Source: JAIOPA01 sp964655175 | Lineage (GTDB): Bacteria > Eisenbacteria > RBG-16-71-46 | Assembly (NCBI GenBank): GCA_964655175.1 | Contig: CAZZLY010000001.1 | Coordinates: forward strand, 62,001-126,000 | DNA length: 64,000 nt | Direction: 5' to 3' | Shown: piece by piece, positions 7,520 to 19,538 of the stretch | Layout: each line of letters starts with the position of its first letter | Numbering within the stretch: the stretch's first letter is position 1 | Notes under the pieces: model-generated | Told to the model about the DNA's origin: nothing | Seen by the model: the letters and a program-made list of their open reading frames with translations, nothing else | The model's database searches: none | Made by a program: the position numbers and the translations under genes

Positions 7520-8406
7520 GAGCGGCGCACCTCGTCCAATCGGGCCTGTTGTTCGGATTCGGTGGTGCGCTCGCGGCACTGCCGCGGCCGGTCGCGCAGC
7601 GCGTCGGAGCCGCACTCGGCGAGACGATCGCGGCGGCGGGGGTGCGCCGGCGCGTCGTGCACGACAACCTCGCGCGCGCGTTCCCGGAGCACGACGAGGC
7701 GTGGCGCGAGCGGGTGCTGCACGCGCACTACCGCGAGGTGGGGCGCATCGCCGCCGATTACGCGCGCCTGCCCGAACTCGTGTACGGCCCGCGTGAGCGC
7801 ACGTTCCGTCGCTACGAGATCGAGGCGCCGGTGCGCGAGGCGCTCGCCATGGGGCGGGGGCTCATCGTGCTCACCGGGCACTTCGGGCACTTCGAGTTGT
7901 TCGGCGCGACGATCGGCCGGATCGCGCCGCTGTCGTTCCTGGTCAAGCCCATGTCGAACCCGGGCGCGGATCGCTGGATCCGCCGCATCCGCCAGCAGAG
8001 CGGCGTGGGCGCGTTCCCGATCGGATCGGGCGTGCGCGACGTGATCAAGACCCTGCGCGGCAACGGCGTCATCGCCATGGTCGCCGATCAGGACGCGCGT
8101 CGCGACGGCGTGTTCGTGCCGTTCTTCGGGCGGCTCGCGAGCACGCCGGTGGGCCCCGCGCGCTTCGCGCTCATGACCGGCACACCGGTCGTGTTCGGTC
8201 ATGCGCTGCGCGCCCCGGACGGACGCTACGACATCGTGTGCGGGCAGCCGATCGTGGTCGAGGGACGCCACGACGACCCCGAGGCCATCCGTCGTTTCAC
8301 CGCGTGGCACACCGCCGAGCTCGAGGCGGCCGTGCGCACGCGCCCCGAATCCTGGTTCTGGATGCACAAACGCTGGAAGACCGCGCCCCCGGTCGAGGAG
8401 ACCTGA
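7516..8406 (+). CDS. Lysophospholipid/lipid A acyltransferase (LpxL-HtrB family)
   Basis: The 296-residue product belongs to the LpxL/HtrB acyltransferases, which add secondary acyl chains to Kdo2-lipid A at the inner membrane. The catalytic HX4E motif is H122 to E127 (GHFGHFEL). Other family blocks are MVADQDARRDGVFVPFFG, a nucleotide-like TPVGPARFALMTGTPV strand, and the C-terminal RPESWFWMHKRWK. The N-terminal stretch HLVQSGLLFGFGGALAAL is the membrane anchor. GTG 7516 overlaps the dprA stop (GTGA). Substrate could be lipid A or another glycolipid; sequence alone does not decide this. Confidence 0.85.
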   Translation: MRAAHLVQSGLLFGFGGALAALPRPVAQRVGAALGETIAAAGVRRRVVHDNLARAFPEHDEAWRERVLHAHYREVGRIAADYARLPELVYGPRERTFRRYEIEAPVREALAMGRGLIVLTGHFGHFELFGATIGRIAPLSFLVKPMSNPGADRWIRRIRQQSGVGAFPIGSGVRDVIKTLRGNGVIAMVADQDARRDGVFVPFFGRLASTPVGPARFALMTGTPVVFGHALRAPDGRYDIVCGQPIVVEGRHDDPEAIRRFTAWHTAELEAAVRTRPESWFWMHKRWKTAPPVEET

Positions 8407-8843
8407 TGCACCGTTTCGAGTTGCGCATCCGTTACGGCGATACCGATCCCATGGGCTGGGTCTACTACGGCCATTACCTGCGGTTCTTCGAGGCGGGCCG
8501 TGGCGAGCTCATGCGCTCGCTCGGGCACACCTATCGGCAGGTCGAGGAGGAGGACGGGGTGCTGCTGCCGGTGCTCGATGCGCGCTGCCGGTACTTCCGC
8601 GGCGCGCGCTACGACGAACTCGTCACGATCGAGACCGGCGTGCTGGACCTCGCGCGCGCCTCGCTGCGGTTCGGTTACCGCATCGTGGGCGAGGACGGCG
8701 CACGCTGCGCGATGGGTTACACCGAGCACTGCACGGTCCACCGCGACATGCGTCCGGTGCGACCGCCCGCCAAGCTCGTGGCGCTCCTGGATCGTGCGCC
8801 GCGCGCGGACGAGGAACTCGTCCGCATGTTCCCGCGTGGCTGA
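8406..8843 (+). CDS. 4HBT-family acyl-CoA thioesterase (YbgC-like)
   Basis: This 145-residue single hotdog-domain protein starts with RIRYGDTDPMGWVYYGHYLRFFE, the 4-hydroxybenzoyl-CoA thioesterase signature. D14 is in the position of the catalytic aspartate and the YYGHYL segment forms the substrate helix. It should hydrolyse acyl-CoA thioesters as a tetramer. The ATG overlaps the acyltransferase stop by one base. Its pairing with an acyltransferase suggests a role in lipid handling. It ends this plus-strand operon and converges on the next, minus-strand gene only 24 bases away; I see no hairpin between them. Confidence 0.88.
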   Translation: MHRFELRIRYGDTDPMGWVYYGHYLRFFEAGRGELMRSLGHTYRQVEEEDGVLLPVLDARCRYFRGARYDELVTIETGVLDLARASLRFGYRIVGEDGARCAMGYTEHCTVHRDMRPVRPPAKLVALLDRAPRADEELVRMFPRG

Positions 8844-8867
8844 CGCGTCCGCGCGGGCGAGCCTTGC

Positions 8868-9194
8868 TCAGGCCCCGCCGGTGAACCCCAGATGCTCGGC
8901 GCGCGTGCGGCCGCTGCCGTCGCCCGCGGCCGGGATCGCCCCGAACGCCTTCTCGAAGTTCCCCAGGTTCTGCTCGAGCGCCTGCAGCAGGCTCTTGGCG
9001 TGCTGCGGCGTCATGATGATGCGCGCGAACACGCGCGGCTTGGGCAGACCCGGCATGGCGCGCGCGAAGTCGAGGATGACCTCGCTCGAGGAGTGCGCGA
9101 TGAACACGAGGTTCGAGTAGATCCCCTCGGCCTCGGTCTCGGACAGACCGATCTCGAACGTCGTCGGGGCGGGCTGGGCGGCGGGCTGGTCCAT
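8868..9194 (-). CDS. DUF3467 family protein
   Basis: The 108-residue product matches DUF3467: EAEGIYSNLVFIAHSSSEVILDFARAMPG, then KPRVFARIIMTPQHAKSLLQALEQNL and an FEKAFG end. (The blocks are conserved across bacteria; function is unknown.) The reading frame is open for 44 more codons upstream, but the ATG at 9194 is preferred: a GGAG stands about nine bases before it and the family starts near here. It is the only minus-strand gene in the window, with its own promoter, and it is divergent from the kinase-like gene and convergent with the thioesterase gene. Confidence 0.85.
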   Translation of the reverse strand: MDQPAAQPAPTTFEIGLSETEAEGIYSNLVFIAHSSSEVILDFARAMPGLPKPRVFARIIMTPQHAKSLLQALEQNLGNFEKAFGAIPAAGDGSGRTRAEHLGFTGGA

Positions 9195-9248
9195 GGGTGG
9201 TGGCTCCGGGGCTCGGGGAACGGGGCGAACGGCGCGGTCGTGATCGCA

Positions 9249-9277
9249 CCGTAGGGACCGGGCCCCGCGGGGGTCAA
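9249..9277 (-). promoter_or_regulatory. Promoter of the DUF3467 gene
   Basis: On the minus strand TTGACC (9277-9272) and CTACGG (9254-9249) are separated by exactly 17 bases, matching the TTGAC-17-CTA pattern of the tRNA promoters. Its -10 box ends 54 bases upstream of the ATG at 9194. Confidence 0.6.
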
Positions 9278-9312
9278 GGTCGGCGCCCGACGGGCCGATG
9301 ACAGGAGGGACC

Positions 9313-11223
9313 ATGGAACCCACCACGTCCCGACCCCGTCGTCCCGAGCCCTCGCCCGACCCGCGAGCGCTCGCGGCCCTGATCGCCTGCGAGGCCGACC
9401 TCGCCGCCGTCGAGCGCGGCCTGTTGCTGCTGGCCGCCCATCCCGTGACCGGGGGGGCGGATCGCGCCTGGCTCGTGCGTCACGACGAGGCGCGCGGACT
9501 GCTGGAGGGCTGGGACCTCGCCGACCGCACGAGCGACGACGACGTCGCGGGGGCGATCGCACGGGAGCGCCGCCGTCCTGCGGCCGTCTCGGCCGATCGC
9601 GAGGCGCTGCGGGCGTGGGCGGTCATGCCGGAGTCGTTCGACGGCGCGTGCGATCGCGCGTGGCGGTCCGGCGAATGCGCCTCGGGTCCGGGGCGCGACA
9701 CGCCCGGTGCCCCGTGGGACGAGATGGCGTGGATCCGGGTCGTGCCGCTGCGCCGCGGTGAGGCGCGTCACGGCCTGCTCGTCTCGGGCTGGCGCGAACG
9801 TCCGACGAGCGAGCCCGACGAGGCGTCCCTGACCGTCGTCGCGGAAGCGGCGCTGGGCGCGCAGCGTCTCGCCGACGAGGCGCGGCAGCGCGCGCAGCAG
9901 GCCGAGGCCGTCGCGAGCTTCGCGCGCACCACGGTGACCGCGAGCAACGTGGCCGAGACCGCGCACGCGCTGGTGCGACTGGCGACGCAGGCCCTGCAGG
10001 TGCGTTGGAGCGCGCTCTGGCGCGTGCGTGAGGACGGCACGCTGCGACTCGAGGTGTCGCACGGTCCCGCGCCGGGACGCGATCACATGCCGCGCGCGCT
10101 GCATGCGAGTGCCACCGCGATGCTGCCCGCCGGACGACCCGTCAACGGGGTCGGCGCCGAGGCGCTGCCCGCGGATGCCGGTGGCCGTGCCGAGGGCCTG
10201 ACGCGCTGGGTGTTCCAGCCGCTCGTGGCGCACGGCGTCACGTTCGGCGTGGTCGCCGTGTGGGACGCCGTGCTCGAGGACGACACCGAAACGGCCGCGA
10301 ACGAGGTCTGGGCGACGGGCGCGTTCGCCACCCTCGCCACGCTCGCCGACGAGGCGGCGCTGTTGTTCGAGCACGCGCGCGATCGCGACGAGCGCGTGGC
10401 GCTGGAACGTCGGCGTGACGACCTGGTGTCGCGTCTGCGCGATCTGGATCGCTTCGTGGCGCTGGGCGAGATGTCGGCCCGCGTGGCCGACGAGGCGCGG
10501 CAGCCGCTCGCGACGATGCGCCTGTTCGTCTCGCGCGCGATGCAGGAGCTGGCGCCCGAGGATCCGGCGCGCGAGGTGTTCCTCGCCATGGAGCGCGAGG
10601 TCGGTCGCGTCGAGCGCCTGCTCGGGGAGCAGTTGGAATACGCGCGGCTCGAGCCGCCGCGGCTGCGCATGGAGTCGCTCAACACGGTCGTGCAGGAGGC
10701 GCTGCGCACCCTGTCCGAGCCGCTCGCGCGTCACCGCGTGCGCCTGATCAAGACGTTCGCGCCGGACCTGCCGACGCTGCTGCTCGACGGCGCGCGCATC
10801 CGGCGCGTCGTGGGCAACATCGTGATGGCCGCGCTCGAGCAGTTGCCCGTGGGCGGTCGCGTGCGCATCGAGACGCGGCGGGCGGGGGCGTGGTTGGTGT
10901 TCGAGGTGCTGCACGATCGTGCGCGCGCCGACGGCGACGCGCTCGAGCAGTTGTTCGCGCCGTTCGCCGCGAGTCTGGGACCCGCCGCGGGGCCCGCCGC
11001 CGGACCGGCGGCCGGGTTGCCGCCCTCGGGCGCGGCCCTCGGTCTCGGGGTGGCGCATCAGATCGTGCGCGAGCACGGGGGCGAACTGCGGGTGCGCATC
11101 GAGGACGAATGGTCGTCCGCCTTCGTCATGACGCTGCCCGTGCTGGAGAACCAGGACCGCCGCAAGGGCCCGGATCGGCGCGGGGTGCGGCGCGATCGGC
11201 GCCGTCGGGACGACGCGGCGTGA
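9313..11223 (+). CDS. GAF-domain histidine-kinase-like protein lacking the phospho-acceptor His
   Basis: The 636-residue soluble protein has a poorly defined N-terminal sensor-like region, a GAF-like domain (about 195-360), a coiled linker, an H-box helix and an ATPase-like domain. The H-box reads LGEMSARVADEARQPL, so residue 393 is Asp (GAC) where kinases have His. The N-box reads GNIVMAALEQLP (N502 kept, the second Asn is Ala), and the G1 region HDRARADGDALEQLFAPF is poor. The G2 region GAALGLGVAHQIVREHGG is intact. It may bind nucleotide without autophosphorylating. ATG 9313 is chosen over 9298 because AGGAGG at 9303-9308 is well placed. A GPAAGPAAGPAAG repeat and a very basic tail (RRKGPDRRG) are present. 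No response regulator gene is adjacent. Confidence 0.8.
   Translation: MEPTTSRPRRPEPSPDPRALAALIACEADLAAVERGLLLLAAHPVTGGADRAWLVRHDEARGLLEGWDLADRTSDDDVAGAIARERRRPAAVSADREALRAWAVMPESFDGACDRAWRSGECASGPGRDTPGAPWDEMAWIRVVPLRRGEARHGLLVSGWRERPTSEPDEASLTVVAEAALGAQRLADEARQRAQQAEAVASFARTTVTASNVAETAHALVRLATQALQVRWSALWRVREDGTLRLEVSHGPAPGRDHMPRALHASATAMLPAGRPVNGVGAEALPADAGGRAEGLTRWVFQPLVAHGVTFGVVAVWDAVLEDDTETAANEVWATGAFATLATLADEAALLFEHARDRDERVALERRRDDLVSRLRDLDRFVALGEMSARVADEARQPLATMRLFVSRAMQELAPEDPAREVFLAMEREVGRVERLLGEQLEYARLEPPRLRMESLNTVVQEALRTLSEPLARHRVRLIKTFAPDLPTLLLDGARIRRVVGNIVMAALEQLPVGGRVRIETRRAGAWLVFEVLHDRARADGDALEQLFAPFAASLGPAAGPAAGPAAGLPPSGAALGLGVAHQIVREHGGELRVRIEDEWSSAFVMTLPVLENQDRRKGPDRRGVRRDRRRRDDAA
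10978..11020 (+). repeat. Short in-frame GC-rich repeat encoding GPAA units
   Basis: Three imperfect copies of a 12-base unit (ggacccgccgcg type) encode GPAAGPAAGPAAG in the ATPase-like domain of the kinase relative. They sit where the ATP lid would be, which may further disable the site. Confidence 0.6.
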
Positions 11224-11278
11224 TCGGGGCGCGGGGCGGGGGGCGTTCGGGGGGCGCAAGTCGGCCCGCGGGACGGGT

Positions 11279-11307
11279 TTGACGCTCGTTCGGGTGCCGT
11301 GCTACAA
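11279..11307 (+). promoter_or_regulatory. Promoter of the tRNA-Phe/tRNA-Thr operon
   Basis: TTGACG (11279-11284), a 17-base spacer and CTACAA (11302-11307). The same two hexamers and spacing recur before the second tRNA pair at 31855. Predicted transcription starts near 11314, about 35 bases before tRNA-Phe. Confidence 0.8.
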
Positions 11308-11348
11308 ACTTCCGTCCGTCGGTGCCCTTGCGGGCCCGGGAGTGTTTC

Positions 11349-11424
11349 GCCACCCTAGCTCAGTTGGTAGAGCACACGACTGAAAATCGTGGTGTCCCCA
11401 GTTCGATTCTGGGGGGTGGCACCA
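11349..11424 (+). tRNA. tRNA-Phe (anticodon GAA)
   Basis: A 76-nt cloverleaf with encoded CCA. Acceptor GCCACCC pairs with GGGTGGC. The anticodon stem CACGA/TCGTG closes loop CTGAAAA with GAA at 11382-11384. The T arm is CCCAG-TTCGATT-CTGGG. Confidence 0.97.
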
Positions 11425-11469
11425 TCGGTACCTGTCGCGGCCCCCGTGCCCCGACAGTCGCATCTCGGA

Positions 11470-11545
11470 GCTGGTGTAGCTCAGCTGGTAGAGCACGTCA
11501 CTCGTAATGACGGGGTCACCGGTTCGATTCCGGTCACCAGCTCCA
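11470..11545 (+). tRNA. tRNA-Thr (anticodon CGT)
   Basis: A 76-nt cloverleaf with encoded CCA. Acceptor GCTGGTG pairs with CACCAGC. The anticodon stem CGTCA/TGACG closes loop CTCGTAA with CGT at 11503-11505, reading ACG. It follows tRNA-Phe by 45 bases on the same transcript. Confidence 0.97.
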
Positions 11546-11619
11546 TTTACTACAACTCGATCGAGGCGGACCGCGATCGCGCCCCACGGCGCGGACGGTC
11601 GGTCCTCGCGGGCCCGAGG

Positions 11620-11668
11620 CGGGCCGGTGCCGGGCGACTCGACGCCGGGCGCCGGCCCGTTTCTCTTA
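11620..11668 (+). terminator. Rho-independent terminator of the tRNA-Phe/Thr operon
   Basis: A 17-bp stem (arms 11620-11636 and 11643-11659, one mismatch, one G-U pair, six-base loop) is followed directly by TTTCTCTTA. It is the best classical terminator in the window, and it separates the tRNAs from glmM. Confidence 0.8.
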
Positions 11669-11716
11669 CGTCCCGAGGCGTTCCGGTCCGCCGGGCGCAG
11701 GCCGGAGGAACCTTCG

Positions 11717-13075
11717 ATGTCGTCCCTCATGATCAGCGTCGCCGGCGTGCGCGGCATCATCGGCGAGACCCTCGACCCCGCGATCGTCGCGCGCTTCGCC
11801 GCCGCGTTCGCACGCACCCTGCCCGGGGACGGTCCCGTCGTGCTGGGGCGCGATGCGCGCACCACGGGTCCGCTCATGCGACTGGCGGCGTGCGCCGGAC
11901 TCAATGCGGCGGGTCGCGACGTCGTCGACATCGGTCTGGCGACCACGCCCACGACGCAGATGGCCGTCGAGCATCTGCGCGCCGCGGGCGGCGTCATCCT
12001 CACCGCGAGCCACAATCCCGCGCCGTGGAACGCGCTCAAGTTCCTGAGCGGCGCCGGTGAGTTCCTGGGCCCCGCCCAGGGCCGCGAGGTGCGCGAGCGC
12101 TTCGAGCAGAACCGCGACCTGTGGGTGGCGTGGGACCGTGTCGGTTCGGTGCGCGAGGAACACGCCGCGCTCGCGTGGCATCTGGAGCGCGTGCTCGGGC
12201 TGCCGCACCTCGACGTCGCCGCCATCCGCGCCCGCGCACTGCACGTCGTGGTGGACGGCTGCGCGAGCGTCGGCGGTGTGGCGCTGCCCGCGCTGCTCGA
12301 ACGACTCGGCGCCCGCGTCACGCTGCTGGACGCCGAGCCCAACGGTCGCTTCACGCGCGAGCTCGAACCCCTGCCGCACGCCCTCGGGGCGCTCGGCGAG
12401 GCGGTGCGTCGCGCCGGAGCCGACCTCGGCATCGCGGCCGACCCGGACGCCGATCGCGCCGCCTTCGTGGACGCCTCCGGGACGCCGCTCGGCGAGGAGT
12501 ACACCGTCGCGATCGGCACGCGCGTGGCGCTCGAGACGCAGTCGGGCCCGGTGGTGACAAACCTCAGCACCAGCCGTATGCTCGACGCGGTCTGCGAGCG
12601 CGCCGGCGTGCCGCTGTTCCGCACCCCGGTGGGCGAGGCGCACGTCGTCGAGGCCATGCATGCGCAGCGGGCGGTGGCCGGCGGCGAAGGCAACGGCGGC
12701 ATGATCCTCCCGGCGGCGCATCACGGTCGCGACGGCCTCGTGGCGATGGCACTGGTGGCGCAGGCGATGCGACATGGTGCGACGCTGCGCGAACTGGCCG
12801 ACTCGCTGCCGCGCTACACGATGATCAAGGACAAGCTCGCGCGGCCGGACGAGCCGTGGGAGCAGGCCGCGACGCGCTTGCGGCGGACGTTCGGCGACTG
12901 GCAGCTCGATGCGGCCGACGGTCTGCGCTTCGCCCGCGGTGAGGCATGGGTGCATGTGCGGCCGTCGGGCACGGAGCCCGTCGTGCGGGTGATCGCCGAA
13001 TCGCCCGACGACGCGGGGACGCGCGCGCTGGTCGAGCAGGCGCGACAGGCGCTCGCGGCGCCGGTCGGGAGGTAG
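11717..13075 (+). CDS. glmM: Phosphoglucosamine mutase
   Basis: GlmM converts glucosamine-6-phosphate to glucosamine-1-phosphate for UDP-GlcNAc, the precursor of peptidoglycan and lipid A. The 452-residue alpha-D-phosphohexomutase has phosphoserine motif TASHNPAPWN (S98), metal loop DPDADR (242-247), sugar-binding GEGNGG and phosphate-binding RPSGTEP (415-421). Sequence alone could also fit a phosphomannomutase, but glmS follows after three bases, which favours GlmM. ATG 11717 is preceded by GGAGGAA at 11704-11710. The frame is open further upstream through the tRNA region, which is ignored. Confidence 0.88.
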   Translation: MSSLMISVAGVRGIIGETLDPAIVARFAAAFARTLPGDGPVVLGRDARTTGPLMRLAACAGLNAAGRDVVDIGLATTPTTQMAVEHLRAAGGVILTASHNPAPWNALKFLSGAGEFLGPAQGREVRERFEQNRDLWVAWDRVGSVREEHAALAWHLERVLGLPHLDVAAIRARALHVVVDGCASVGGVALPALLERLGARVTLLDAEPNGRFTRELEPLPHALGALGEAVRRAGADLGIAADPDADRAAFVDASGTPLGEEYTVAIGTRVALETQSGPVVTNLSTSRMLDAVCERAGVPLFRTPVGEAHVVEAMHAQRAVAGGEGNGGMILPAAHHGRDGLVAMALVAQAMRHGATLRELADSLPRYTMIKDKLARPDEPWEQAATRLRRTFGDWQLDAADGLRFARGEAWVHVRPSGTEPVVRVIAESPDDAGTRALVEQARQALAAPVGR

Positions 13076-13078
13076 GTC

Positions 13079-14914
<1,836 letters not shown>

Positions 14915-14927
14915 TCCGGAGGTTCCC

Positions 14928-15329
14928 GTGAAGTCGGTCGTGCAGGTCCCCGATGCGCCGCAGGCGATCGGTCCGTACTCGCAGGCGCAGGTCGTCCGCC
15001 TCCACGGCGGTCAGAAGATGGTGTACACGGCGGGGCAGATCCCGATCGACCCGGCCACGGGCGAACTCGTCCCGGGTGGCGTGAGCGAGCAGACGGCGCA
15101 GGTCGTGAAGAACCTCACCGCGGTCCTGCGCGGCGCCGGGCTGTCGCTCGGCGACGTCGTCAAGACCACGGTGTTCCTCATCGACATGGCCGACTTCGCC
15201 GCCATGAACGCGGTGTACGGCGCCGCGTTCACGAACGATCCGCCGGCGCGCACCACGGTCGCGGTGGTCGGGCTTCCCAAGGGTGCGCGCGTCGAGATCG
15301 AGTGCGTGGCCCTGGGCCGCGACCTCTAG
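14928..15329 (+). CDS. ridA: RidA/YjgF-family enamine/imine deaminase
   Basis: RidA hydrolyses reactive 2-aminoacrylate-type enamines and imines released by PLP enzymes. The 133-residue protein has QAIGPYSQAQ, VYTAGQIPIDPATGELV, DVVKTTVFLIDMADFAAMN and PPARTTVAVVGLPKGARVEIE, including the conserved Arg that binds the substrate carboxylate. The start is GTG 14928, set by CGGAGG at 14917-14922. It follows glmS by 13 bases and precedes selD by six. It is slightly longer in one loop (LHGGQKM) than typical RidA. Confidence 0.93.
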   Translation: MKSVVQVPDAPQAIGPYSQAQVVRLHGGQKMVYTAGQIPIDPATGELVPGGVSEQTAQVVKNLTAVLRGAGLSLGDVVKTTVFLIDMADFAAMNAVYGAAFTNDPPARTTVAVVGLPKGARVEIECVALGRDL

Positions 15330-15335
15330 GCGCGC

Positions 15336-16400
15336 ATGCGTCGCACCGTTCCCGGCGTCCGGCTCACGGCCACCGTCGCGGCCGCCGGTTGCGCGGCCAA
15401 GATCGGCCCCGGCGACCTGCGCACGGCGCTCGCCTCGCTGCGGCAGCCGCCGCGCGATCGGCGTGTGCTCGTGGACGCCTCGACGCTCGATGACGCCGGC
15501 TTGTTCGCCCACGGTCGGGGCGAGGTGCTGGTGCAGACGGTGGACTTCTTCACGCCCATCGTGGACGACCCGTACGACTACGGTCAGGTCGCGGCCGCCA
15601 ATGCGCTCTCGGACGTGTTCGCCATGGGCGGCCGACCGTTGACCGCGCTCGCCATGCTGTGCGCCCCCGCCGACGGGCTCGCCCCCGAGGTGATCGCGGC
15701 GATCCTGCAGGGCGGGCTCGACAAGGTCACCGAAGCGGGCGCGAGCGTCGTGGGCGGGCACAGCATCCGCGACCCCGAACTCAAGTTCGGCTATGCGGTC
15801 ACCGGGGTCGCGTCGCGCAAGCGGCTGCTGCTCAACAGCGGCGCACGCGCGGGCGATCGCCTGTACCTGACCAAGCGCCTGGGCACCGGCGTGCTCACGA
15901 CCGCCCTCAAGCAGGGCCGGCTCGAGCCGAGCGCGCTCAAGCGCGTCACGCGACAGATGGCGACGCTCAATCGCGCGGCCGCCGAAGCGGCGCTCGCGTG
16001 CGGTGTGCGTGGCGCGACCGACGTGACCGGCTTCAGTCTCATGGGGCACGCCTCGCAGATGGCCGACGCGAGCGGCGTGACGTTCGTGCTGCGCCCCGAG
16101 CCGGGCTGGTTCCTGCCGGGCGTGCTCGAGTTCGTCGCGCAGGACGTGGCCCCGGGCGGGCTGGCGCGCAACCGCAACTTCTTCCGCACGCACGTGGACG
16201 AGGGCGCGGTGCCGGCCACGCTGGCGCGGACGCTGTACGATCCGCAGACCTCGGGCGGATTGCTCGTGGCGGTTCCGGCGCGACGCGCGGGCGCGTTCGA
16301 GACGCGACTGGCGCGAGCCAAGGTGTGGTGCGCGAACGTCGGCGAGGTCGTCCGTCGCGCGAAGCATTCGGTCCGGCTCGAGGAGCCGGTCCGCGGATGA
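15336..16400 (+). CDS. selD: Selenide, water dikinase SelD
   Basis: SelD makes selenophosphate from selenide and ATP, the selenium donor for selenocysteine and selenouridine. The 354-residue PurM-like protein carries the catalytic pair C19 and K22 (AAGCAAKIGPGDL); cysteine and not selenocysteine occupies the active site. Other signatures are TVDFFTPIVDDPYDYGQVAAANALSD split across the ATP site, GGHSIRDPE, KRLGTGVL, TDVTGFSLMGHASQMA and DPQTSGGLL. It lies six bases after ridA, and the tRNA-Sec gene begins four bases after its stop codon. This strongly indicates an active selenocysteine pathway. selA and selB are not in the window. Confidence 0.96.
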   Translation: MRRTVPGVRLTATVAAAGCAAKIGPGDLRTALASLRQPPRDRRVLVDASTLDDAGLFAHGRGEVLVQTVDFFTPIVDDPYDYGQVAAANALSDVFAMGGRPLTALAMLCAPADGLAPEVIAAILQGGLDKVTEAGASVVGGHSIRDPELKFGYAVTGVASRKRLLLNSGARAGDRLYLTKRLGTGVLTTALKQGRLEPSALKRVTRQMATLNRAAAEAALACGVRGATDVTGFSLMGHASQMADASGVTFVLRPEPGWFLPGVLEFVAQDVAPGGLARNRNFFRTHVDEGAVPATLARTLYDPQTSGGLLVAVPARRAGAFETRLARAKVWCANVGEVVRRAKHSVRLEEPVRG

Positions 16401-16403
16401 TGC

Positions 16404-16501
16404 GGGAGCGAATGGGATCTGGTGGTCCCCCAGGACTTCAAATCCTCGTGCCGGGCGCCTTCGGCGTCCGGGGTGGGTTCGATTCCCACGCGTTCCCGCC
16501 A
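16404..16501 (+). tRNA. selC: tRNA-Sec (anticodon TCA)
   Basis: A 98-nt tRNA with UGA anticodon (TCA at 16438-16440, loop CTTCAAA). It has an extended acceptor stem (GGGAGCG pairing with the GCGTTCCC side), a T arm GTGGG-TTCGATT-CCCAC and a nine-bp extra arm (CCGGGCGCC ttc GGCGTCCGG, one G-U). The discriminator is G and CCA is encoded. The long variable arm and 98-nt length separate it from a suppressor or Trp tRNA. It sits immediately behind selD and is probably processed from the selD transcript. Confidence 0.93.
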
Positions 16502-16504
16502 TTC

Positions 16505-17082
16505 CTGCGGGGCCTCGCGGCCCTGATCGTGCTGCTGGCGCTGGCGACGGGGGCGCCCGCGCGGGCGCAGGAGTCCCCGGCCATGGTGCGCGATTCGGTG
16601 CGCGCCACCGCGCCCGTGGTGCGTCCCGACACGCTGCGACGCACGCCGTGGCACGAGCAGCCGCGCTTCGTCATGGCCCGCTCGCTCGTCATCCCGGGCT
16701 GGGGGCAGCTGCACAACCGGCAGTGGTTCAAGGCGGTGCTCGTGGCGGGGGGCGAGGGGTACTTCGTCGCACGCCTGGTCGAGGATCAGCGCGCACTGGA
16801 CCGCACGCTGAGCGCGCTCGCGGACGCGCGGGCCGCGCACGACGCGGCAGGTGAGGAACGGCTCGTGAACGAGTACAATACGAGGCTCGACCAGCGCCTC
16901 GCGCGCCAATGGCTCCTGGGAGCCGTGCTGGCCTACGCCCTGGTCGACGCGTACGTGGACGCGAACTTCCGCGGCTTCGACGTCGAATTCAAGACTGACC
17001 CGGCGCTGCCCGCGGGTCCGCCGTCCGGACCGTCCGGTCCGGTGGACGGGCTCGGCGTGCGCCTCCTCCTGCGGCGGCACTT

Positions 17083-17086
<4 letters not shown>
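16505..17086 (+). CDS. DUF5683 membrane protein, start uncertain
   Basis: The mature part matches DUF5683: RSLVIPGWGQLHNRQWFKAVLVAGGEGYF, a charged helix, then AYALVDAYVDANFRGFDVEF. A signal peptide or first membrane segment (RGLAALIVLLALATGAPARAQ) precedes it. No ATG fits. The CTG at 16505 would give a perfect signal peptide, GTG 16529 a truncated one, and the in-frame ATG at 16397 would force translation through the whole of tRNA-Sec. I chose 16505. The protein ends in a Pro/Gly-rich segment and VRLLLRRHF. Its stop overlaps the lepA start (TTGA). The family is common in FCB bacteria and of unknown function. Confidence 0.7.
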
Positions 17087-18894
<1,808 letters not shown>

Positions 18895-18905
18895 TCCGCG
18901 CGACC

Positions 18906-19538
18906 ATGGCCGCCCCGCGCGCGCGTTCCAGCACCCGCGACTACGTCGAGGCCATCGCCTGGGCGGTGGTCATCACGCTGTTGCTGCGCACGTTCGTCAT
19001 CCAGGCGTTCCGCATCCCGTCGAGCTCCATGGAGGACACGCTGCTCGTCGGCGACTACCTGTTCGTGAACAAGCTGGAGTACGGCGCCCAGATCCCGTTC
19101 ACGGATTGGCGTCTGCCGGGCCTGCACCGGCCGCGCCCGGGCGAGATCATCGTGTTCCAGTACCCGGCCGATCCGTCCCAGGACTACATCAAGCGCTGCG
19201 TCGCGGTGGGCGGACAGACGGTCGAGGTCCGACACAAGGACCTGTACGTGGACGGCGTCAAGCAGGTCGAGCCCTACGTGAAGCATTCCAGTTGGAGCGA
19301 GGACCCGCCCGGCTACACGCCGCGCGACAACGTCTCGCCGCCCACCGTGCCGCCGGGTGAGCTGTTCATGATGGGCGACAACCGCGACGACTCGAACGAT
19401 TCGCGCTTCTGGGGCACGGTCCCCGAACGTCTCGTGCGCGGACGGGCGCTGTTCATCTACTTCTCGACGGCCGGCAACGAGTGGTGGAACGGGCTGCTCC
19501 ACATGCGCTTCGACCGGTTCTTCAAGGGCATCCAGTGA
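18906..19538 (+). CDS. lepB: Signal peptidase I (first copy)
   Basis: Signal peptidase I cleaves signal peptides at the outer face of the inner membrane. The 210-residue enzyme has one N-terminal membrane helix (AIAWAVVITLLLRTFVIQAF), the catalytic serine S41 in IPSSSMEDTLL and the general-base lysine K96 in DYIKRCVA. The box D/E sequence FMMGDNRDDSNDSRFWG is intact. The ATG is at 18906. It overlaps hemW by four bases (GTGA). A second, close paralogue lies just past hemW. Confidence 0.95.
   Translation: MAAPRARSSTRDYVEAIAWAVVITLLLRTFVIQAFRIPSSSMEDTLLVGDYLFVNKLEYGAQIPFTDWRLPGLHRPRPGEIIVFQYPADPSQDYIKRCVAVGGQTVEVRHKDLYVDGVKQVEPYVKHSSWSEDPPGYTPRDNVSPPTVPPGELFMMGDNRDDSNDSRFWGTVPERLVRGRALFIYFSTAGNEWWNGLLHMRFDRFFKGIQ

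Noticed and set aside
13076..13078. glmS ribozyme or riboswitch
   Set aside because: glmM ends three bases before glmS, leaving no room for it.
16397..16504. ATG-initiated N-terminus of the DUF5683 protein through tRNA-Sec
   Set aside because: It would put 36 unrelated residues before a clean signal peptide and translate the whole tRNA gene.
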